Positions 25,068 through 29,827 of a stretch of DNA of 29,827 nucleotides are shown piece after piece. This DNA comes from VFJL01 sp037147395 (GTDB lineage Bacteria > Pseudomonadota > Gammaproteobacteria > Burkholderiales > Nitrosomonadaceae), in contig JBAWVG010000015.1 of NCBI GenBank assembly GCA_037147395.1, forward strand, positions 1 through 29,827, written 5' to 3'. The translations under genes were made by a program, and so were the position numbers. The notes beneath the pieces are model-generated. The model saw only the letters and a program-made list of their open reading frames with translations. It did not search any database and was not told where the DNA came from. Within the stretch, counting starts at the first letter, position 1; every line of letters begins with the position of its first letter.

Positions 25068-25099
25068 TCTAAGGGGTGGCTTATGAGCCACCCCTTAGA
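25068..25099 (+). terminator. Strong hairpin between gap and pgk (attenuator or processing site)
   Basis: TCTAAGGGGTGGCT (25068-25081) and its exact complement AGCCACCCCTTAGA (25086-25099) flank a TATG tetraloop, giving 14 perfect pairs. It is followed by CTTTATATAAATTT, only a broken T-run, so termination would be partial. It ends 24 bases before the pgk ATG and could set different gap and pgk levels or protect the 3' end of upstream mRNA. Confidence 0.6.
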
Positions 25100-25123
25100 C
25101 TTTATATAAATTTGGAGCTTTCC

Positions 25124-26302
25124 ATGTCCGTCATCAATCTCGTTGACCTCGATCTCAAGGGTAAGCGTGTATTCATTCGTGCCGATCTCAATGTCCCCAT
25201 CAAGGACGGCATGGTTACATCCGATGCTCGCATTACCGCCTCCATGGCTACTATCAATCACTGCCTAAACAGCGGTGCTAAGGTCATGGTGACCTCTCAC
25301 CTAGGCCGCCCCGAAGAGGGTATCTGGTCTGAAGAGAATTCTCTCAAGCCAGTCGCTGACAATATTGCCGCACGTCTGGGTAAGCCTGTGAGGTTGATTA
25401 AAAATTGGGTCGAGGGCGGATTTGAGGTCGCGGAAGGTGAGCTGGTCGTTCTAGAGAATTGTCGCATCAATAAAGGTGAAAAGAAGAATCTAGATGAGAC
25501 TGCCCAGAAATATGCACGTCTGTGCGATATCTTCGTGATGGACGCATTCGGCACCGCACACCGTGCAGAGGCATCAACCCACGGTATCGCAAAGTACGCA
25601 CCCGTTGCTTGTGGGGGCATCCTCTTGACCCAGGAGTTAGAAGCTCTGACCAAGGCGCTGCTAAACCCAGCCCGGCCGATGGTGGCCATCGTCGGTGGTT
25701 CCAAAGTCTCAACCAAACTGACTGTACTTGAGTCCCTATCCGATAAGGTTGATCAGATGGTGGTCGGTGGCGGTATTGCTAACACCTTCCTCAAGGCCAC
25801 CGGCAAAAATGTCGGCAAGTCCTTGTGCGAGGATGATCTGATCCCGACCGCAAAGATGCTGATGGATAAAATGGCAAAACGTAATGCATCCATTCCAATC
25901 GCGAAGGACGTTGTGGTCGGTAAAAAATTCGACGCGAATGAACCTGCTGTGCTGAAGGATGCGGGTACAGTTGCCGATGATGAGATGATCTTCGATATCG
26001 GACCAAAGAGCGCTCAAGAACTGGCAGACATTATTATGAAAGCCGGTACGGTGGTATGGAATGGTCCGGTCGGCGTGTTCGAGTTTGATCAGTTTGGTGC
26101 TGGCACCAAGACCATCGCCATGGCGATTGCCAATACCAACGCATTCACCCTGGCAGGTGGTGGCGATACTATCGCCGCGATTCAGAAGTACGGCATCTAT
26201 GACAAGATATCCTACATCTCGACTGCCGGAGGCGCCTTCCTCGAATTCCTGGAAGGTAAGAAACTACCCGCTGTCGAGATACTAGAAGAACGTTCGCGCT
26301 AA
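25124..26302 (+). CDS. pgk: Phosphoglycerate kinase
   Basis: This 392-residue enzyme transfers phosphate between 1,3-bisphosphoglycerate and ADP. Motifs seen are RADLNVPIKDG near the N-terminus, SHLGRPEEG, GGSKVSTKL and GGGDTIAAI. The ATG at 25124 was chosen because SVINLVDLDLKGKRVFIRAD matches the standard beginning and GGAG lies 7 bases before it. An in-frame ATG at 25076 would fall inside the loop and arm of the upstream hairpin and add 16 atypical residues. Confidence 0.97.
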   Translation: MSVINLVDLDLKGKRVFIRADLNVPIKDGMVTSDARITASMATINHCLNSGAKVMVTSHLGRPEEGIWSEENSLKPVADNIAARLGKPVRLIKNWVEGGFEVAEGELVVLENCRINKGEKKNLDETAQKYARLCDIFVMDAFGTAHRAEASTHGIAKYAPVACGGILLTQELEALTKALLNPARPMVAIVGGSKVSTKLTVLESLSDKVDQMVVGGGIANTFLKATGKNVGKSLCEDDLIPTAKMLMDKMAKRNASIPIAKDVVVGKKFDANEPAVLKDAGTVADDEMIFDIGPKSAQELADIIMKAGTVVWNGPVGVFEFDQFGAGTKTIAMAIANTNAFTLAGGGDTIAAIQKYGIYDKISYISTAGGAFLEFLEGKKLPAVEILEERSR

Positions 26303-26334
26303 CCCCTGAGACACCCCTTACCGACACTCACAGA

Positions 26335-27771
26335 ATGATCCGAAGAACAAAAATCGTTGCAACCCTTGGACCTGCGTCCAGCACTCCAGAAGTTCTAGAA
26401 CGAATGATCAATGCAGGGGTTGATGTAGTCCGTATTAACTTCTCCCACGGCACCCGGGAGGAGCACATCGAGCATGCTGAGCTCGCTCGTTCGCTTGCCC
26501 GTGCTGCAGGTCAGACGGTGGGCGTGCTGGCAGATCTGCAGGGCCCAAAAATTCGTATCGGCAAGTTCGAGCATGGGAAGATCACTCTGAAGGCAGGTGA
26601 TAAGTTCGTACTGGACGCTGACTGTGAACTGGGGGATCAGGAAAAGGTTGGCCTGGATTACAAAGAGCTGCCCAATGATGTTGGAACAGGGGTAACACTG
26701 ATGTTAGATGATGGACGTATTGTACTGGGCGTCTCACAGGTCAAAGGGCGCCAAGTCCATTGCGTGGTAGAACAGGGTGGTGTTCTCTCTAACAATAAGG
26801 GGATCAACCGTAAGGGGGGCGGGCTCAGTGCGCCTGCATTAACCCCCAAGGATATGGAGGACATTAAGACTGCAGCAGCCCTCAAAGCGGACTACCTCGC
26901 GGTATCCTTCCCACGCACCGGTGAGGATATGCGGTGGGCTCGTGACTTAATGCGTGAGGCCGGCGGCAGAAGTCTGATGATGGCAAAGATTGAGCGTTCA
27001 GAGGCGATCCTGGCTCTGGACGATATCCTACAAGCCTCAGATGCCATTATGGTGGCCCGTGGTGACCTGGCAGTGGAGGTGGGTGATGCGGTGGTCCCTG
27101 CACTGCAAAAGAGAATGATACGTGCTGCACGTCTCAGTAATAAGCTTGTGGTGACCGCCACTCAGATGATGGAGTCCATGATCACTAGCCCAATCCCGAC
27201 CCGGGCTGAGGTGTCAGATGTCGCCAATGCGGTGCTAGATGGCACTGATGCGGTCATGCTATCTGCTGAATCCGCCGCTGGTGACTATCCAATTGAATCA
27301 GTCGAGGCCATGGCCAGGGTATGCCTGGAAGCAGAAAAAGAATTTCTGGCAAGTCAGGACCAACGACGCATCCAGTCGGGCCTCCCGGACACCATCGAGG
27401 AGGCGGTCGCACGTGCCACCATGTTCACCGCCAGCAATCTCAAGATCCGTGCCATTGCCGCACTTACACAGAGTGGCCGTACGGTTCTGTTGATGTCTCG
27501 CAGAAACTCCAATGTGCCCATATTTGCTCTGAGCCCACAGGAGGACACCCGCCGTAAGATGACTCTATTTCGAGGCGTCTACCCAATTAAGTTTAACGGC
27601 GGATCGAATGATCCAGAGTCGATTCTGGACCTGGCTGAGACTGAACTACTTAACCGAGGTGCGGTTCGTAATGGAGACCTGATCATCATGACCATCGGCG
27701 AGCCGGTCGGGAAGGCAGGCGGTACCAATACCATGAAGATCGTCAAGGTTGGGGAGCACAGAAAGGCATAA
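26335..27771 (+). CDS. pyk: Pyruvate kinase
   Basis: This 478-residue enzyme converts phosphoenolpyruvate and ADP to pyruvate and ATP. The start RRTKIVATLGPASS, the substrate segment RINFSHG, DLQGPKIRIG, MMAKIERSEAI with the catalytic lysine, VARGDLAVEVG, and TATQMMESM are all in place. The C-terminal domain follows from about residue 350. No clear ribosome binding site is seen, and only 32 bases separate it from pgk, so read-through translation within the operon is likely. It is the one essentially irreversible step in the cluster, suggesting that the set serves glycolysis as well as gluconeogenesis or carbon fixation. Confidence 0.97.
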   Translation: MIRRTKIVATLGPASSTPEVLERMINAGVDVVRINFSHGTREEHIEHAELARSLARAAGQTVGVLADLQGPKIRIGKFEHGKITLKAGDKFVLDADCELGDQEKVGLDYKELPNDVGTGVTLMLDDGRIVLGVSQVKGRQVHCVVEQGGVLSNNKGINRKGGGLSAPALTPKDMEDIKTAAALKADYLAVSFPRTGEDMRWARDLMREAGGRSLMMAKIERSEAILALDDILQASDAIMVARGDLAVEVGDAVVPALQKRMIRAARLSNKLVVTATQMMESMITSPIPTRAEVSDVANAVLDGTDAVMLSAESAAGDYPIESVEAMARVCLEAEKEFLASQDQRRIQSGLPDTIEEAVARATMFTASNLKIRAIAALTQSGRTVLLMSRRNSNVPIFALSPQEDTRRKMTLFRGVYPIKFNGGSNDPESILDLAETELLNRGAVRNGDLIIMTIGEPVGKAGGTNTMKIVKVGEHRKA

Positions 27772-27879
27772 TCGAGACCTGTTCTAAAAGAAAGGGCCGG
27801 CAGTTTCTTCCCGGTCATCTATATTAGTTTAGTATTTACGAATTTTTCATCAGCATATTATTACTAGGAGGAGACTCAA

Positions 27880-28944
27880 ATGGCACTCGTATCATTACGG
27901 CAATTATTGGATCATGCAGCGGAAAATGGCTATGGCCTTCCCGCTTTCAATGTGAATAACCTGGAGCAGATTCAGGCCATTATGCAGGCGGCTGATGAGT
28001 GCAACAGCCCGGTCATCATGCAAGGCTCTGCCGGCGCGCGCAAATACGCCGGTGAAGCCTTCCTGCGACACCTGATCGAAGCGGCGGTCGAGTCCTATCC
28101 TCATATCCCCATTGTCATGCACCAGGATCACGGTGCATCACCCTCAGTCTGCATTAACGCAATCCGCAGCGGATTCTCCAGCGTTATGATGGACGGATCA
28201 CTGGAGGCCGATGCCAAGACACCATCATCATATGAATATAACGTCGAAGTTACCGCTAAGGTGGTCGAGATGTCACACGCGGTCGGCGTTTCTGTTGAGG
28301 GAGAACTGGGCTGCCTAGGCTCGCTCGAAACCGGCATGGGTGAGGCGGAGGATGGTCACGGAGCAGAGGGCAAGTTATCACATGACCAATTGCTAACCGA
28401 CCCGGAGCAGGCCGCTGACTTTGTTAAAAAAACGGGTGTGGACGCCTTAGCGATCGCCATCGGTACCTCACACGGTGCTTATAAATTCACCCGTAAGCCG
28501 ACCGGTGACATTCTCGCCATCGAACGCATCAAGGAGATTCACAGACGCATTCCCAATACCCACCTGGTGATGCATGGATCCAGCTCCGTACCCCAGGAGT
28601 GGCTCGATATCATCCGCGAGTTTGGCGGAGAGATGAAAGAGACCTACGGCGTACCCGTTGAAGAGATCCAGGAGGGGATTAAGAATGGCGTGCGCAAGAT
28701 CAATATCGATACCGATATCCGCCTCGCCATGAGCGGTGCAGTCCGCCGTCATCTCGCCAAGAACAAGAGCGAGTTCGATCCGCGGAAATTCCTCAAGGAT
28801 GCAACTGCTGCCGCTAAGGATATCTGCAAGGCTCGTTTTGAAGCATTCGGCTGCGCCGGACAGGCTAGCAAGATCAAGCCCATCATGCTCGATAGCATGG
28901 CCAATCGATATGCCAAGGGTGAACTGCGGGCCGTGATTAAGTAG
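27880..28944 (+). CDS. fba: Class II fructose-bisphosphate aldolase
   Basis: This 354-residue zinc-dependent aldolase cleaves or forms fructose 1,6-bisphosphate. Family marks include PAFNVNNLEQ, the catalytic MHQDHG block with Asp83 and zinc ligand His84, GELGCLGSLETGMG, and VMHGSSSVPQEW with a further zinc histidine. The length fits the CbbA/Fba form of Proteobacteria, which in some species also acts on sedoheptulose bisphosphate. A very strong ribosome binding site AGGAGGAG (27866-27873) lies 6 bases before the ATG, so it may be translated at a high level. It ends the cluster before a strong terminator. Confidence 0.97.
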   Translation: MALVSLRQLLDHAAENGYGLPAFNVNNLEQIQAIMQAADECNSPVIMQGSAGARKYAGEAFLRHLIEAAVESYPHIPIVMHQDHGASPSVCINAIRSGFSSVMMDGSLEADAKTPSSYEYNVEVTAKVVEMSHAVGVSVEGELGCLGSLETGMGEAEDGHGAEGKLSHDQLLTDPEQAADFVKKTGVDALAIAIGTSHGAYKFTRKPTGDILAIERIKEIHRRIPNTHLVMHGSSSVPQEWLDIIREFGGEMKETYGVPVEEIQEGIKNGVRKINIDTDIRLAMSGAVRRHLAKNKSEFDPRKFLKDATAAAKDICKARFEAFGCAGQASKIKPIMLDSMANRYAKGELRAVIK

Positions 28945-28969
28945 TCTCGCAAACTCAATCCAGATTAAA

Positions 28970-29005
28970 GAGAGGCAACCTCAAAAGGGTTGCCTCTCTT
29001 TTTTT
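28970..29005 (+). terminator. Rho-independent terminator after fba
   Basis: GAGAGGCAACC (28970-28980) pairs perfectly with GGTTGCCTCTC (28988-28998) around a 7-base loop, followed at once by seven T residues. AAA before the stem extends the pairing into the T-run. It lies 26 bases after the fba stop and may also serve the convergent - strand gene. Confidence 0.93.
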
Positions 29006-29038
29006 ATCAAACAGATCGATCGACTGGATGCACTGCTA

Positions 29039-29827
29039 TTACCAGAATGGCTTGATCTTAATAAACTGCATCCAGGCCCGCTCCAGTTCGGTTTTTTTCA
29101 GTGAGGCCAGACCCTCGCTCCAGCCGAGGACCATGCCAAACGCTTCCTGCTGACTCCGGGCATCTCCCTCCAGAGGCACCTCGTTCAGCAATCTTTTGGC
29201 ATTAGCAGTGTCATTCATCGCGCCTAGGGCGCCTTGCAATGTAGATAAAGTCCGAATGTAGCGCCTTGTCTTACTGGGTGGATAAAATCCAGCAAAAAAT
29301 TCAGCGGCATAACGCTGCTTCTTAGCGACGATGCGAAGATCATGCCGCTCCGCCACACTGAAACTCGTCAACCCCTTCCCGTGCTTTATCATTTTCCGAT
29401 GGCGGTTCGCCAGGAGTCCATCTGCAAGCTCCTTCGCCGTCATTCCTGATTGAGTCCCCACCATCTTGATGGGCGCTGTGTCAGTCTGGTTCAGCCAGCC
29501 TTCCTCAGTTAACCACTCACCCATCTGCAGCATCAACTGCACATAATGAATTGACTCGATGGCGTGACATGCAGATTCATGGTGCTGCCTTCTCAACCGG
29601 TTACATCTATCCTGTAATGCTGCCATTCCGGGGTGTTCGGGGAAGCTCGCGCACATGGGGACCAGTGTCTCCATCACAAAGACATCCCAGTCTCGGGCTG
29701 GCCCCAATTGGCTATTAAGCCACTTCAGCTCCCGAGCCATAGGAGAGAGTGCATCCTTAGACAAGGCCTTGGAGAAGATACTCATTGCTGAGCGCTGCCG
29801 CCTCAGTGCGACACGCATCTGATGTAG
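29039..29827 (-). CDS. CHAD-domain protein, cut by the window edge
   Basis: At least 263 residues of a CHAD (conserved histidine alpha-helical) domain protein are present. The helical repeats with MRVALRRQRSAMSIF and, further on, KKQRYAAEFF are characteristic. These domains bind polyphosphate and often follow a CYTH triphosphatase domain. The ATG at 29816-29818 is not the start: the frame stays open to the edge and reads LHQMRVALRR, the usual internal motif that carries a conserved histidine. The N-terminal part, possibly including a CYTH domain, lies outside the window. The gene converges on fba. Confidence 0.85.
   Translation of the reverse strand, partial: LHQMRVALRRQRSAMSIFSKALSKDALSPMARELKWLNSQLGPARDWDVFVMETLVPMCASFPEHPGMAALQDRCNRLRRQHHESACHAIESIHYVQLMLQMGEWLTEEGWLNQTDTAPIKMVGTQSGMTAKELADGLLANRHRKMIKHGKGLTSFSVAERHDLRIVAKKQRYAAEFFAGFYPPSKTRRYIRTLSTLQGALGAMNDTANAKRLLNEVPLEGDARSQQEAFGMVLGWSEGLASLKKTELERAWMQFIKIKPFW

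Noticed and set aside
27795..27815. GC-rich inverted repeat after pyk as a terminator
   Set aside because: The stem is short with a G-U pair and a 10-base loop, and there is no T-run.

Overview
The window looks like a chromosomal segment of a Gram-negative proteobacterium, most probably a betaproteobacterium or a closely allied gammaproteobacterium. The order def-fmt-rsmB-DUF4390 gene-ntrY-ntrX with topB nearby, and the order tkt-gap-pgk-pyk-fba, are both familiar from autotrophic or methylotrophic Beta- and Gammaproteobacteria. LptF and LptG show an LPS outer membrane. No IS element, phage, CRISPR array, rRNA or tRNA gene was recognised. Species cannot be told from the sequence alone.

Region 1 (144-4219, + strand) is a compact five-gene run: a KdsB-like CMP-sugar synthetase, an HpcH/HpaI pyruvate aldolase, a D-2-hydroxyacid dehydrogenase, an extended SDR epimerase/dehydratase and a HAD phosphatase. 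Four of the genes are joined by overlaps or a 3-base gap. Together they look like a route to a CMP-activated 3-deoxy-ulosonic acid for a surface glycan, made by an aldolase rather than a PEP-dependent synthase.

Region 2 (4268-10682, - strand) is a lipid and envelope run. In transcription order it has a long GNAT-like acyltransferase, a MobA-like nucleotidyltransferase, lptF, lptG, a diacylglycerol-kinase-family lipid kinase and a divergent TAM41-like nucleotidyltransferase whose start overlaps the kinase stop. The set resembles parts of lipid-headgroup pathways, possibly ceramide phosphoglycerate synthesis, but no serine palmitoyltransferase is in view. Upstream (10887-11054) is a cluster of TGACA/TGTCA motifs, including an 11-bp-spaced pair like a Pho box.

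Region 3 (11123-14811) holds a small two-helix membrane protein, topB on the - strand, and a 711-bp gene-free stretch where many relatives carry dprA and smg. The last 200 bp of this stretch combine a perfect -10 box with a nested inverted-repeat structure that could be a folded 5' leader of def.

Region 4 (14812-21728, + strand) carries def, fmt, rsmB, a DUF4390 exported protein and the NtrY/NtrX pair. The NtrX AAA+ domain has lost the GAFTGA region and its key ATPase residues.

Region 5 (21913-28944, + strand) is the central carbon cluster tkt-gap-pgk-pyk-fba. It has a promoter candidate in front, a 14-bp hairpin between gap and pgk, and a textbook terminator after fba. The right edge cuts a CHAD-domain gene on the - strand.
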